Counted from the stretch's first letter, positions 43,574 through 53,484 are shown. The stretch is 64,000 nucleotides of DNA from Firmicutes bacterium UBA7510 (GCA_002479485.1 DLNM01000035.1:356157-420156); one strand, 5' to 3'. The notes: a model not told the origin generated them from the sequence alone. Made by a program: numbers and translations.

Positions 43574-44494
43574 ATGATAATCAGTGCAAGTAGAAGAACA
43601 GATATACCGGCTTATTATTCTGAGTGGTTTTTTAATTGTATAAAAGAAGGATATGCTCTTGTTCGAAATCCTATGAATTTGCAACAAATTAGTAAGGTTA
43701 ATTTATCAAGCGATGTAGTAGATGCTATTGTGTTTTGGACAAAAAACCCAACTCCTATGCTTGATAGACTTGATGAATTAAAAGATTATAAATACTATTT
43801 TCAATTTACTCTAAATTCATATGGAAAAGATATTGAGCCAAATGTTCCATCTAAAAATGAAGTTATCATACCATCCTTTATAAATTTATCCAAAAAAATT
43901 GGAAAAGAAAAAGTCATTTGGCGATATGATCCAATACTATTAAATAAAAAATATACTATGGACTATCATGTCAAATATTTTGAACTGCTTGCTTCTAAGC
44001 TAAGTAAATACACTGAAAAATGTACTATTAGTTTTATAGATTATTATAAAAAAATAGATAAAAATATAAAATTATTAAATATTGTTATCCCAACATTAGA
44101 TCAGCAAATAGAACTTATACAAAGATTTAGTCAAATTGCAAAAAATTATGGTATAATTATAGATACTTGTGCAGAAAATTCAAATTTTGATAAATATAAT
44201 GTTAAGCATGCACATTGTATCGACAAGGATAGAATAGAAAAGATTTGCGACTACAGCTTAAAGCTTAATAAGGATAAAAATCAACGTGAAGCATGCGGCT
44301 GTGTAGAAAGCATAGATATAGGTATGTATAACACCTGTAGGCATGAGTGTATATATTGTTATGCAAATTACAGTAAAAATATTGTCAATAATAATTACAA
44401 TATTTATAATCCTTTATCTCCGTTGCTTTGTGGTAAGATTACAGAGAGTGATGTAATCAAGGAACGAGAGGTAAAGTCAAATAGAATTATTTGA
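43574..44494 (+). CDS. DUF1848 family protein with Cys-rich C-terminus
   Basis: The 306-residue protein begins SASRRTDIPAYYSEWF, the DUF1848 signature, and has VFWTKNP. The C-terminal CGCVESIDIGMYNTC and CRHECIYCYANY resemble an iron-sulfur or radical-SAM-type cluster site. Function unknown. SD ATGGAGA. Confidence 0.85.
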   Translation: MIISASRRTDIPAYYSEWFFNCIKEGYALVRNPMNLQQISKVNLSSDVVDAIVFWTKNPTPMLDRLDELKDYKYYFQFTLNSYGKDIEPNVPSKNEVIIPSFINLSKKIGKEKVIWRYDPILLNKKYTMDYHVKYFELLASKLSKYTEKCTISFIDYYKKIDKNIKLLNIVIPTLDQQIELIQRFSQIAKNYGIIIDTCAENSNFDKYNVKHAHCIDKDRIEKICDYSLKLNKDKNQREACGCVESIDIGMYNTCRHECIYCYANYSKNIVNNNYNIYNPLSPLLCGKITESDVIKEREVKSNRII

Positions 44495-44518
44495 AATTTA
44501 ATAAAATAATGCTATAAT
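44491..44518 (+). promoter_or_regulatory. Promoter of the 44575 regulator
   Basis: TTGAAA (44491-44496) and TATAAT (44513-44518) are separated by 16 bases, 57 bases before the start codon. Confidence 0.65.
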
Positions 44519-44574
44519 TAAATAGAATGTTAAGGTTTTTTAGGATACAAATAAAATATATAGGATGAAGTATT

Positions 44575-45624
44575 ATGAGTTTAGTTGAAATAACAAAGGA
44601 TTGCTATTTATATCATTCAAGAAATATTGAACTGGTTAATTTAGTTGTAAGTATTTTCTTTGATGATGGAAAAAATAAAAACTTTAAAGAGTATTATGAC
44701 TTAAACTATATTGAGATTATTAAAAAAAGGTATAGATTTTTATATGAAATGCTAAATGAATTGCCAAACAAGGGTATGGAGCTTTTAGAATTTATCTTTA
44801 CAAACTCTTGCAGGAATGTAGATGATAATGAAAAAACAGATTTTCCAATCAACGATTTTGTGAGTTTAGATGAGTACGAGAAGTACCTTTTAGCAATGAA
44901 GCCTGAATCCTTTTTCTATATATTTTATGGAAAATACATTGATGAAGATTACATTAAAAAAGCTTTGCGCAACTCAGATAAATTAAGTGAGTTGTATGAT
45001 AAAAACAGTAATATGAGTAAAAGCTTTTTAGGATTAAAGATACTTTTTGATAATAGAGAAATGTTTATAAAAGATTTTTTTAGCTGCGCTAGAAGTTTGC
45101 AGGGAATAGAATTTGATGCTGGAGTAAAACATATTGAAGATATATTTGCCAGTGAGAGAGATAGATTTATAAAAGAACTGGAAAAAGATAATCCATTAGA
45201 GGTATCGCAATTGATGATGGGAAAAACATTTCACAACAGAGGGCCATATAATAAATTTGTTTTTATGCCAAGTGTGTTTTTATCCTATAAAGCCATAAGA
45301 TTTTTCTATGATTATCAGATATTAATATATTCGCTGGTTAAGCGCGAGATGACACGTAATGATGCTGTAAATGTACTAAAAGCCATATCTGATGAAAGCA
45401 GATTTGGAATTATAGAAATTTTATGTAAAAACGGTTCAATGATTGGAAAGGATTTAGCACAGAATTTAGATATAGCTACTTCAACCTTGTCTCATCACAT
45501 AGAGCAATTGAAAAGCTCTGGATTTATAAACGAGGAAAGAGTTAAAAATTCCAAGTATTACAGTGTAAATTCAAACTCCTTAGATAGCTTAGTTAAATAT
45601 TTAGGTAAACTACTAAAGAACTAA
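44575..45624 (+). CDS. ArsR-type HTH regulator with large N-terminal domain
   Basis: The 349 residues end in a winged HTH (about 260-349) with LKAISDESRFGIIEIL and the recognition helix ATSTLSHHIEQLKSSG. The first 250 residues are an unrecognised, probably ligand-sensing domain. No metal-binding Cys pair typical of ArsR is visible. The target is unknown. Confidence 0.8.
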   Translation: MSLVEITKDCYLYHSRNIELVNLVVSIFFDDGKNKNFKEYYDLNYIEIIKKRYRFLYEMLNELPNKGMELLEFIFTNSCRNVDDNEKTDFPINDFVSLDEYEKYLLAMKPESFFYIFYGKYIDEDYIKKALRNSDKLSELYDKNSNMSKSFLGLKILFDNREMFIKDFFSCARSLQGIEFDAGVKHIEDIFASERDRFIKELEKDNPLEVSQLMMGKTFHNRGPYNKFVFMPSVFLSYKAIRFFYDYQILIYSLVKREMTRNDAVNVLKAISDESRFGIIEILCKNGSMIGKDLAQNLDIATSTLSHHIEQLKSSGFINEERVKNSKYYSVNSNSLDSLVKYLGKLLKN

Positions 45625-45631
45625 TAAAATC

Positions 45632-45685
45632 AAAGTCTACGTCATTTATGATACGGTTCTCCGTAACAATAATAACGTAGACTTT
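45632..45685. terminator. Bidirectional terminator between convergent genes
   Basis: AAAGTCTACGT and ACGTAGACTTT arms flank an inner ACGG/CCGT hairpin, with T-rich flanks on both strands. It serves the regulator on + and the serine hydrolase on -. Confidence 0.85.
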
Positions 45686-45703
45686 TACTATTAGCATATA
45701 AAA

Positions 45704-46984
45704 TTATTGTTTTTTAGCTCCCCAAAAGTACATTTTCCCATTCCCGTCTTTATAAAAGTCATAACTCTCATCAATCCAAGTATGATGAAATTTAGTTTCT
45801 GATATTGGATACATAGGTATAATATATTCATCATCCAGAATAAAAAACATTTTTTCCTTGTCTCTTCCTACAGTTAATTTTGCGCCGTCCACTTTATATA
45901 CCCCCATATATTCTTCATATATTTTGGAATCTAAAGAATATTCGAGCGGTCTATCCGGAAATCTGTACTCCTCTTGAAACACTATTGCAGCAAGTATATT
46001 TGCAATACGCCAAACTGCTGTAAATCCATAATTGCTTAATACAACAATGCTTACTTCTTCATCCACATATCTATGAAATTCAGTTGTGGCTCCTAAGCCA
46101 CCACCATCATGGCCTATCCTATTACGTCCGTACATTTTATCGATAAACCACCCATAACCATAATCATTATCTTCAGTTCCTCTTTCCCCGGAATTTGCAT
46201 ATGGTGTAAATATTGTATCAAGAGTATTTTTAGAAACAAGATCTCCGTTATATAAAGCCCTGTCCCATAATAGCATATCCTCAACAGTAGAATAGATATC
46301 TCCAGCTCCAAAAGTTGCATCCATATTCACATAATCACTATGTATTAAATCATTATCATTTAAATAATACCCATTAGATAGACCCGGTACAATTACTTTA
46401 TATCTTTCATTGCCGGTACTCTTCATATTTAAAGGTTCAAAAATATTTTTCTTCAAAAACTCATCATAGCTTACACCTGAAACCTTTTCAATAATACATG
46501 CAAGTATATAGTAGCCAAAGTTAGAGTAATTCCACTTCTCTCCCGGTTCGCATAAAAGCGGTTTATCTTTAAAGAAATCAAACATATCTTCATATTTATG
46601 CTTTGATTTACTATATAATATTTGAAAGCTTTCTCTAAATAAATATTGCAGGCCTGAAGTATGAGTTAATAGATGATGTATAGTTATTCTTTTATCAAAT
46701 TGATGAAGTTCAGGAAAATAATTAGCAATGCTATCATTAACATCTAACAAGCCTTTTTCTTGTAGCATCATTACTGACATAGCAGTAAATTGTTTTGTTA
46801 TGGAACAAATTCTAAACTTTGTTTGCGATGTATTGGGAACATTATGTTCTATAGAAGCCTTTCCATAGCCTTTTTTAATGATAGTCTCACCATTTTTAGC
46901 TACTAATATCGAACCACTAAATGCCCATGTATTACAGTATAATTCCATAAAATCATTTATTTTTGTTGCTATTAAACTGTTCAT
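45704..46984 (-). CDS. Class C beta-lactamase-like serine hydrolase
   Basis: The 426-residue protein has an intact active site: nucleophile motif SITK (residues about 56-59, RICSITKQFTA), YSN (WNYSNFGYY) and HDG (GHDGGGLGA). A C-terminal lipocalin-like domain (about 345-426) follows. There is no clear signal peptide, so it is probably cytoplasmic. Substrates may be D-amino peptides or esters rather than beta-lactams. It is the first minus-strand gene after the island. Confidence 0.85.
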   Translation of the reverse strand: MNSLIATKINDFMELYCNTWAFSGSILVAKNGETIIKKGYGKASIEHNVPNTSQTKFRICSITKQFTAMSVMMLQEKGLLDVNDSIANYFPELHQFDKRITIHHLLTHTSGLQYLFRESFQILYSKSKHKYEDMFDFFKDKPLLCEPGEKWNYSNFGYYILACIIEKVSGVSYDEFLKKNIFEPLNMKSTGNERYKVIVPGLSNGYYLNDNDLIHSDYVNMDATFGAGDIYSTVEDMLLWDRALYNGDLVSKNTLDTIFTPYANSGERGTEDNDYGYGWFIDKMYGRNRIGHDGGGLGATTEFHRYVDEEVSIVVLSNYGFTAVWRIANILAAIVFQEEYRFPDRPLEYSLDSKIYEEYMGVYKVDGAKLTVGRDKEKMFFILDDEYIIPMYPISETKFHHTWIDESYDFYKDGNGKMYFWGAKKQ

Positions 46985-47022
46985 AACTACTCGTTATTCA
47001 TGCTTTATTTTTCCTTAATCTA

Positions 47023-47051
47023 AGTATAGACCTTAGAAAATTAAACTACAA
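47023..47051 (-). promoter_or_regulatory. Promoter of the serine hydrolase gene
   Basis: Read on the minus strand, TTGTAG and TATACT are separated by 17 bases, about 40 bases before the start codon. Confidence 0.55.
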
Positions 47052-47137
47052 TACTAGAAAATATTTCTATATCATTCTTTACATAAAAACCGCCACATAT
47101 TGTATGTTTATTTAGTCATATTTTTAGTGGTTTTTTA

Positions 47138-47166
47138 TTGACAAAAAATTGAAACAAAGTTATACT
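47138..47166 (+). promoter_or_regulatory. Promoter of the ABC exporter operon
   Basis: A consensus TTGACA (47138-47143) and TATACT (47161-47166) at exactly 17 bases, 51 bases before the start codon. Confidence 0.8.
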
Positions 47167-47216
47167 ATAATCATCTAATTAGATATAAATAGAAATATAG
47201 ATAGAGAGGAAAAATA

Positions 47217-47993
47217 ATGAATACTGTTTTAGAAGTTAAAGATTTGAAAAGAGTATATATAGGAACTCTTGGCATGACAAAAAAGAAATCAATAGAAGCT
47301 TTAAAGGGTGTATCATTTAATGTTAATAATGGGGAAATCTTTGGCTTATTAGGTCCTAATGGTGCGGGAAAGACTACAACTATTAAAATATTAACAACTT
47401 TATTAGCGCCAACCTCTGGAGAAGCTAAGGTTTTAGGATACAATTGCTTTGGGGAAGAAAAGTACATAAGAGGTAGTATAAACTTTATATTTGGAGGGGA
47501 ACGAGGATTATACTGGAGACTTTCAGCTATTGAAAATCTCAAATATTTTGGTGATTTATATAAAATACCATCAATTATTTTAAATAATAAAATTAAGGAA
47601 TTAATAACTCTAGTCGGACTTGAAGGTCGTGAGAATGAAAAGGTTGAAGGTTATTCAAAGGGTATGAAGCAAAGATTGCAAATTGCTAGAGGTCTAATTA
47701 ATGACCCTAAGATACTGTTTTTAGATGAGCCTACTTTGGGTTTAGACCCTGTTGGAGCCAAAGATTTAAGAAATATTATTATGCAGCTTAAAAATGAAGG
47801 AAAAACAATATTATTAACAACGCATTATATGTATGAGGCAGATGAACTTTGTGATAGAGTTGCTATAATTAATGATGGTCATATTTTAGCACTGGGTACA
47901 CCAATAGAGTTAAAGAAGCAATATTTAAATGATGAAAATGCATCTTTAGAGGACGTATATATAAAGCTTGTTGGGGGTTGCACTAATGAATAA
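47217..47993 (+). CDS. ABC exporter ATPase (ABC-2 type)
   Basis: The 258-residue protein has Walker A GPNGAGKTT (about 43-51), signature YSKGMKQRLQIARG and Walker B ILFLDEPTLGLDP. It resembles NatA/DrrA-type export ATPases. The two permease genes that follow overlap or abut it, so the three form one exporter operon. Substrate unknown. Confidence 0.9.
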   Translation: MNTVLEVKDLKRVYIGTLGMTKKKSIEALKGVSFNVNNGEIFGLLGPNGAGKTTTIKILTTLLAPTSGEAKVLGYNCFGEEKYIRGSINFIFGGERGLYWRLSAIENLKYFGDLYKIPSIILNNKIKELITLVGLEGRENEKVEGYSKGMKQRLQIARGLINDPKILFLDEPTLGLDPVGAKDLRNIIMQLKNEGKTILLTTHYMYEADELCDRVAIINDGHILALGTPIELKKQYLNDENASLEDVYIKLVGGCTNE

Positions 47994-48768
47994 TATAAGG
48001 GTTATTTGTTCAACGTTTAAATTGCATTTATCTCAGTCCTTTAGTAGGGCAACATTCAGATTTTGCATTATAGTACAGCCACTTATTTATACCTTCATAC
48101 TTTATATGATGTACAGAAATTCTGGTATCGAAAATTACATTAATAACGTTATTTTAGGTAGTGGTTTGTGTAGCCTTTGGAGTGCAATTTGCTTTTCATC
48201 AGCAGGAGACATAGAGAGAGAAAGATATATGGGTACCCTGGAAAATATTTTTTGCTGCCCTTCAAGGTTTACAACTATTATGCTTGGAAAGATATTGGCA
48301 AATACATTTTTAGGATTAACTGGTATGTTACTTAGCATAACTTTTACAAAGCTATTCTTTAATCAAAGCATGATTATTATTAATCCAGTAGAATTTATGA
48401 TAAGCTTTATACTTATGCTTTTCTCCTTTGTTAGTGTATCTTTAATTATATGTCCAATTTTTACATTATCCAAAAATGCCAGAGCTTTAATGAATTGCTT
48501 AGAATATCCAATTTTCATTATAGGAGGTTTTGTTTTTCCAGTATCAATGCTTCCAAAAATAATAAAGCCTATAAGCTATATTTTTTCACCTATGTGGGCA
48601 ATAGAAATATTAAAAGAAAGCTCATTTGGAATAATTAATATGAATAGCTTTTATAAAAAAGTGACTCTACTGATAATAATTTCTATTATTTATATTGCTA
48701 TTAGCAAGCTTTTATTTAATAGAATAGACAAAAAAACTAGAATAGAAGGAACTTTGGGGGTGAGCTAA
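47986..48768 (+). CDS. ABC-2 type permease, first subunit
   Basis: A 260-residue membrane protein with about six hydrophobic segments and the ABC-2 DIERERYMGTLENI cytoplasmic motif. The ATG at 47986 overlaps the ATPase gene by 8 bases. It pairs with the next permease to form the membrane channel. Confidence 0.85.
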   Translation: MNNIRVICSTFKLHLSQSFSRATFRFCIIVQPLIYTFILYMMYRNSGIENYINNVILGSGLCSLWSAICFSSAGDIERERYMGTLENIFCCPSRFTTIMLGKILANTFLGLTGMLLSITFTKLFFNQSMIIINPVEFMISFILMLFSFVSVSLIICPIFTLSKNARALMNCLEYPIFIIGGFVFPVSMLPKIIKPISYIFSPMWAIEILKESSFGIINMNSFYKKVTLLIIISIIYIAISKLLFNRIDKKTRIEGTLGVS

Positions 48769-49557
48769 ATGGATGCTATAAAAAGAATATACAGAAATTC
48801 CTTATATTCCTTTAAAGGACTTTATGGATTCCTACAGCCAAAAATATATGTATTAGTTAAGGTTGTAAATCCAGTGCTGCAGGTTTTGTTTTTTTCATTA
48901 ATAGCCAAGCATGCATATAACGGTCAGCATATAACGCCATATATTATAGGAAATGCATTCGTACTTTGTTCAATGAACGCTTTTTTTGGTGCAGGCTGTA
49001 TAATGATTGAAGAACGAGGAAGCGGAACTTTGAAAAACATAATAGCAAGCCCGAGCAGTAAGTTTATAATTTTTACAAGCAAGGGTCTATTCCATATCAT
49101 TGACGGTGGTATAACAGTCGCAATAGGTATAATTACTGGCATTATATTTTTAAATGTAAGAATACCTCTTAATGTTTTGCCAATGTTTATTTTTGTAGTC
49201 CTAGTTTCAATGTTTACTGCCTGTGCCATGGGTCTTTTAATAGGAAGTATAGGTTTAATTACTAGAGATATAAATTTACTTTTAAATGTAGCATCTATGT
49301 CATTTATGGCTCTTAGCGGAGTTAATTTTCCAGTAGATACATTACCACATGGATTGCAATTTTTGAGTAATGTATTGCCATTAACTCATTGTATTAAAGC
49401 AGCTCAAATTCTAATTATAGATGGTAGCTTTAAAGGCATTGGTATATTAATTGCGAAGGAAGCAATCATCGGTGTTTGCTATTGTTTACTTGCATACATA
49501 GTATTTAAAGCTATGGAGAGAATAGCTAAAATGAAAGCTACAATTGATATTTACTAA
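48769..49557 (+). CDS. ABC-2 type permease, second subunit
   Basis: A 262-residue permease with the same fold as its neighbour and the motif EERGSGTLKNIIASP. The start codon directly follows the previous stop, with SD GGGGGTGA. Together with the two genes upstream it makes a heteromeric exporter. Confidence 0.85.
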   Translation: MDAIKRIYRNSLYSFKGLYGFLQPKIYVLVKVVNPVLQVLFFSLIAKHAYNGQHITPYIIGNAFVLCSMNAFFGAGCIMIEERGSGTLKNIIASPSSKFIIFTSKGLFHIIDGGITVAIGIITGIIFLNVRIPLNVLPMFIFVVLVSMFTACAMGLLIGSIGLITRDINLLLNVASMSFMALSGVNFPVDTLPHGLQFLSNVLPLTHCIKAAQILIIDGSFKGIGILIAKEAIIGVCYCLLAYIVFKAMERIAKMKATIDIY

Positions 49558-49673
49558 TAGTAATATTAGTATTATTAAAATAATATTATTGTCAATATTT
49601 TAATAAGGTTTAAATTTAAAAATATTGGGTATAAATATTATAAACAATTAACAAACAAAAGGGAGGTTTTGTT

Positions 49674-50264
49674 ATGGAATATTTTGAAGCGATAAAAAAT
49701 AGAAGAACATATTATAATATAAGCAAAGAATCTTTTTTGACAGATGAACAATTAGAGCAACTCTTAAATGATGCAGTTAGATATACACCATCTGCATTTA
49801 ATTCACGCTCTGCACGTGTAGTTTTACTGTTAAACGAGAATAATGATAAATTTTGGAATATCGTATTAGAAACTCTTAGAGAACTTGTACCAGCAGATAA
49901 GTTTTCATCTACAGAAGATAAAATAAGTTCATTTGCAGCTGGATATGGTACTATATTATTTTTCGAGGACCAAACAGTGGTTAGTACATTACAGCATCAA
50001 TTTCCAACATATGCTGATAATTTTACTATTTGGTCAGGTAATAGTGCAGGTATGCTACAATTTGTTGTGTGGGCAGGGTTAGAGCAATCAGGCTTAGGCG
50101 CATCTTTGCAGCATTACAATCCGATAATTGATGAAGAGGTAATGAAGCAATTTGACTTACCAGAAAATTGGAAGCTAGTAGCACAAATGCCGTTTGGAAA
50201 TCCAACTGCGGAACCTGCACCTCCGGAATATAATCCAATAGAAAAACAAGTAAGAGTTTATTAA
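49674..50264 (+). CDS. Nitroreductase-family protein
   Basis: A 196-residue flavin enzyme with NRRTYYNISKESFLTDEQL and TPSAFNSRSARVV at the FMN site, matching the subgroup of Firmicutes nitroreductases annotated as fatty-acid-repression-like. It has the SD GGGAGG and no partners. It is a different subgroup from the 29954 enzyme. Confidence 0.85.
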   Translation: MEYFEAIKNRRTYYNISKESFLTDEQLEQLLNDAVRYTPSAFNSRSARVVLLLNENNDKFWNIVLETLRELVPADKFSSTEDKISSFAAGYGTILFFEDQTVVSTLQHQFPTYADNFTIWSGNSAGMLQFVVWAGLEQSGLGASLQHYNPIIDEEVMKQFDLPENWKLVAQMPFGNPTAEPAPPEYNPIEKQVRVY

Positions 50265-50408
50265 TAGATAAAACATCGTTTAGTTTCTAAATTTAGATTA
50301 AAAAAAGAAAATAGTTTATAAGAAAAATATGAAAAAATTTCCAGTAACTTTATTTATTTGTGTTTACTATATCCTAGAGGTTGAGACAAAAAAGTTTAAA
50401 TTTTATTA

Positions 50409-50473
50409 TTTACAGTCAACACTAAATATGGTATATTATTAAATGATAAGGGACGTAAATAACAATATGTAGG
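50409..50473 (+). promoter_or_regulatory. nrdDG promoter with two NrdR-box-like sites
   Basis: TTTACA (50409-50414) and TATATT (50432-50437) are 17 bases apart. ACTAAATATGGT (50421-50432) lies in the spacer and ACAATATGTAGG (50462-50473) downstream. Each fits the ACWATATATWGT-type NrdR box at 10 of 12 positions, and they are 41 bases (about four helical turns) apart. NrdR repression is inferred. Confidence 0.5.
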
Positions 50474-50520
50474 TTTTATGGGAATTTTTGTTTAAACTGT
50501 ATTTATGAAAAACATTTAAA

Positions 50521-50549
50521 ATCCCACTATTGATGTGGGGTTTTTTTTT
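50521..50549 (+). terminator. Hairpin-plus-T-tract in the nrdD leader
   Basis: ATCCCAC and GTGGGGT pair across TATTGAT, followed by a run of Ts. It lies between the nrdDG promoter and the nrdD start, so it could be an attenuator. Confidence 0.75.
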
Positions 50550-50623
50550 ATGCCTTGTAGCAAGCATATTTGTAATTTAAGGCTATGTTGTTCCCTAGCA
50601 TAAAACAGGAGGAGAAGTGGAAA

Positions 50624-52828
50624 ATGAATGTAATTAAGAGAGATGGAAGATTAATTCAATTTGATAAGTCTAAAATAATGGATGCAATTTTAAAGGCTAT
50701 GAATCATACTGTAAAAGGGTTAGATATAAACTTAGCTAAGAAGATATCTCAAGACATATCTGACAGTATGAGGGAAACTATTTCCGTTGAAGAGATACAG
50801 GATTTAGTTGAAAACAAGCTAATGGCAAGTAAAAGAAAAGATGTAGCAAGAGAGTACATAATATACCGTAGCAAGAGAAATATAGCGAGAGGACGTAGGC
50901 AATATGACATCTATATGGATATAGTGAATGCTGTTCCAAATGATGTAACAAGAGAAAATGCAAATATGAATGCTGATACTCCAGCGGGAATGATGATGAA
51001 ATTTGCCAGTGAAAGTTCTAAACCTTTTGTTGATGATTGTTTATTATCAGAACAAGCCTCAAATTACGTAAGCAGTAATTATATACATGTACATGACAAG
51101 GACTATTATCCAACAAAATCTCTAACATGTTTACAACATCCACTTGATTATATATTAAATAATGGATTTAAAGCTGGACATGGCGCAAGTAGACCGGCTA
51201 AAAGGATTGAAACAGCATCAATAATAGGCTGCATATCCATGGAGCAAATACAAAATGAAATGCATGGCGGTCAATCTATACCAGCCTTTGACTTTTACTT
51301 AGCTCCTTATGTTAGACTTACTTATATAGAAGAAGTAAAAAAGATAGAGCAATTATTAGATGAAAATCTAGAAGAACTATACAATACTGAAATAGAAGAT
51401 TATATTGAAAAACCGTTAGATGGCTTAAAGGATAAGGATAGATATAAGCAACAGTCTATTAACAATACTGTCAAAAGAGTTCATCAATCTATGGAAGCCT
51501 TCATACACAACATGAATACTATACATTCAAGAGGTGGTAACCAAGTAGTATTTAGCTCAATCAACTATGGTACAGACACTAGCGCAGAGGGAAGATGTAT
51601 AATGCGTGAGGTTTTAACAAGTACATATAAAGGTGTAGGAAATAGTGAAACTCCAATATTCCCTATACAAATTTGGAAGAAAAAAAGAGGTGTAAACTAT
51701 TTACCTGAAGATAGAAATTATGATTTATATAAACTAGCTTGTAAGGTAACTGCAAAAAGATTTTTCCCTAACTTTTTAAATTTAGATGCTACATATAATC
51801 AACATGAAGATTGGGATATAAATGATCCTAGAAGATTTGAGCATGAAGTATCAACTATGGGTTGTAGAACAAGAGTGTTTGAAGACAGACATGGCAATAA
51901 AACATCTATAGGCAGAGGAAACTTATCTTTCTCAACAATAAATATAGTTAAGCTTGCTATAGAATGTATGGAAATAGAAAATGAAAAGGAAAGAATAAAT
52001 ACTTTCTTTAAAAATTTACAAAAATGCATAGATGTTATATCTGATCAATTATATGATAGATATAAATTTCAATGTACAGCATATAAAAAACAATTCCCAA
52101 TGCTAATGTCTGGTATGTGGGTAGAAAGTGAGAAATTAAGTCCTAACGATACAGTAGAAAGTGTATTAAAACACGGAACTTTAGGGATTGGATTTATAGG
52201 TCTTGCAGAGGCACTTATAGCCTTAACTGGTAAACATCATGGGGAAAGTGAAAAGTCGCAAGAATTAGGACTTCAAATAGTTAAATTCATGTTTGATAAG
52301 GTAAAAGAAAAAGCAGATTTCTACGATCTAAACTTTAGCTTATTAGCTACTCCAGCAGAAGGTTTAAGTGGAAAGTTTGTAAAGAAAGATAGAAAACATT
52401 TTGGACTTATACCAAATGTTACAGATAAAGAATATTATACAAACAGCTCTCATGTACCCGTATGGTATAAATGCTCTATTGAGCATAAGGCTATAGTTGA
52501 AGCTCCTTACCATGAGTATGAAAGAGGAGGACATATATTCTATGTTGAGCTTGATGGAGATGCAACACACAATCCAGCAGTAATTATGCAGACAGTAGAT
52601 TTAATTGATAAATACAATATGGGTTATGGTTCAGTAAACCATACAAGAAACAGATGCAACGATTGTGGATACGAGGATTCATCAGAGAACTTAACAAAGT
52701 GTCCTGAATGTGGAAGCACTAGTATAGATACAATTCAGAGAATTACAGGCTATCTGGTTGGTGGAGTAGACAGTTGGAATGATGCAAAAAAAGCGGAATT
52801 AAGAGATAGGGTGACTCATAATTGTTAG
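50624..52828 (+). CDS. nrdD: Anaerobic ribonucleoside-triphosphate reductase
   Basis: The glycyl-radical class III enzyme makes dNTPs without oxygen. The 734 residues have an N-terminal ATP-cone (VIKRDGRLIQFDKSKI), the catalytic barrel, a zinc site (CNDCGYE, CPECGS) and the C-terminal glycyl-radical loop RITGYLVGG. The start at 50624 is set by AGGAGGAG. It overlaps nrdG by 7 bases. Confidence 0.96.
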   Translation: MNVIKRDGRLIQFDKSKIMDAILKAMNHTVKGLDINLAKKISQDISDSMRETISVEEIQDLVENKLMASKRKDVAREYIIYRSKRNIARGRRQYDIYMDIVNAVPNDVTRENANMNADTPAGMMMKFASESSKPFVDDCLLSEQASNYVSSNYIHVHDKDYYPTKSLTCLQHPLDYILNNGFKAGHGASRPAKRIETASIIGCISMEQIQNEMHGGQSIPAFDFYLAPYVRLTYIEEVKKIEQLLDENLEELYNTEIEDYIEKPLDGLKDKDRYKQQSINNTVKRVHQSMEAFIHNMNTIHSRGGNQVVFSSINYGTDTSAEGRCIMREVLTSTYKGVGNSETPIFPIQIWKKKRGVNYLPEDRNYDLYKLACKVTAKRFFPNFLNLDATYNQHEDWDINDPRRFEHEVSTMGCRTRVFEDRHGNKTSIGRGNLSFSTINIVKLAIECMEIENEKERINTFFKNLQKCIDVISDQLYDRYKFQCTAYKKQFPMLMSGMWVESEKLSPNDTVESVLKHGTLGIGFIGLAEALIALTGKHHGESEKSQELGLQIVKFMFDKVKEKADFYDLNFSLLATPAEGLSGKFVKKDRKHFGLIPNVTDKEYYTNSSHVPVWYKCSIEHKAIVEAPYHEYERGGHIFYVELDGDATHNPAVIMQTVDLIDKYNMGYGSVNHTRNRCNDCGYEDSSENLTKCPECGSTSIDTIQRITGYLVGGVDSWNDAKKAELRDRVTHNC

Positions 52829-53325
52829 ATAATATTATATATGTAGCCAATATTGTTGATAACACTATAGTAGACGGCGAAGGTTTTAGAACTTCACTAT
52901 ATGTTAGTGGTTGTGACATATGTTGTGACGATTGTCATAATAAAGACTGGTGGGATATAAACAAAGGAACACCGATGACTATAAATGAAGTCTTTGGTAG
53001 AATTAATTTTGAAATAACTAATGTAACCTTCATAGGCGGAGAGCCAATGCTACAAGCAAAGACTTTAGCCCTACTAGCAGAAAAAATTAAGAAAGAAACC
53101 AATAAGACTATATGGGTTTACAGTGGGCATACATATGAAGAGATGCTCGAAAATGATGACTATTATAATTTGGTTAAACACTGTGATGTACTAGTAGATG
53201 GAAAATTTGATAAAGCATATTATAAAAATAATTTAAAATTTCGAGGTTCCACAAATCAAAGAATTATAGATTTAAATAAATCATTGGTTAGTAAAGATAT
53301 TGTTTTGTGGGAAGATGAATTTTAA
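52822..53325 (+). CDS. nrdG: Anaerobic ribonucleotide reductase activating protein
   Basis: The 167-residue radical-SAM activase creates the glycyl radical on NrdD. The cluster motif is CDICCDDC (CxxxCxxC, residues about 30-37), followed by FIGGEPM. TTG start inside the end of nrdD, so translation is coupled. Confidence 0.95.
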   Translation: MLDNIIYVANIVDNTIVDGEGFRTSLYVSGCDICCDDCHNKDWWDINKGTPMTINEVFGRINFEITNVTFIGGEPMLQAKTLALLAEKIKKETNKTIWVYSGHTYEEMLENDDYYNLVKHCDVLVDGKFDKAYYKNNLKFRGSTNQRIIDLNKSLVSKDIVLWEDEF

Positions 53326-53328
53326 GAT

Positions 53329-53363
53329 AAATAGCCTTTCTATTATATAGAAGGCTATTTTTT
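53329..53363 (+). terminator. Terminator of nrdDG
   Basis: AAATAGCCTT and AAGGCTATTT form a perfect 10-bp stem running into a T-tract. Confidence 0.9.
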
Positions 53364-53420
53364 GTTGGCTTTTTATTTTACATATCAGTAAAAAGTTAAT
53401 TTCGGTGAATAAATATATTG

Positions 53421-53484
53421 TTGACACCTATAATAACATATGTTATTATTAACCTATGACATATATGTTATCAATAACATATAT
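53421..53484 (+). promoter_or_regulatory. PadR promoter with palindromic operators
   Basis: TTGACA (53421-53426) and TATTAT (53444-53449) are 17 bases apart. The palindrome AATAACATATGTTATT (53432-53447) covers the spacer and the start of the -10. A second palindrome with arms ATATATGTTAT/ATAACATATAT (53461-53484) covers the start of the transcript. Both share the half-site ATAACATAT, fitting autorepression by the dimeric PadR protein. Confidence 0.8.

Noticed and set aside
16312..45624. Integron attC sites or an integrase in the GNAT array
   Set aside because: I compared the gene gaps by eye and found no shared RYYYAAC/GTTRRRY-type ends or repeated junction sequence, and no integrase gene is in the window.
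49558..49620. AT-only inverted repeats after the exporter operon as a terminator
   Set aside because: Pure A/T stems of this kind are expected by chance in this sequence and no T-tract follows.
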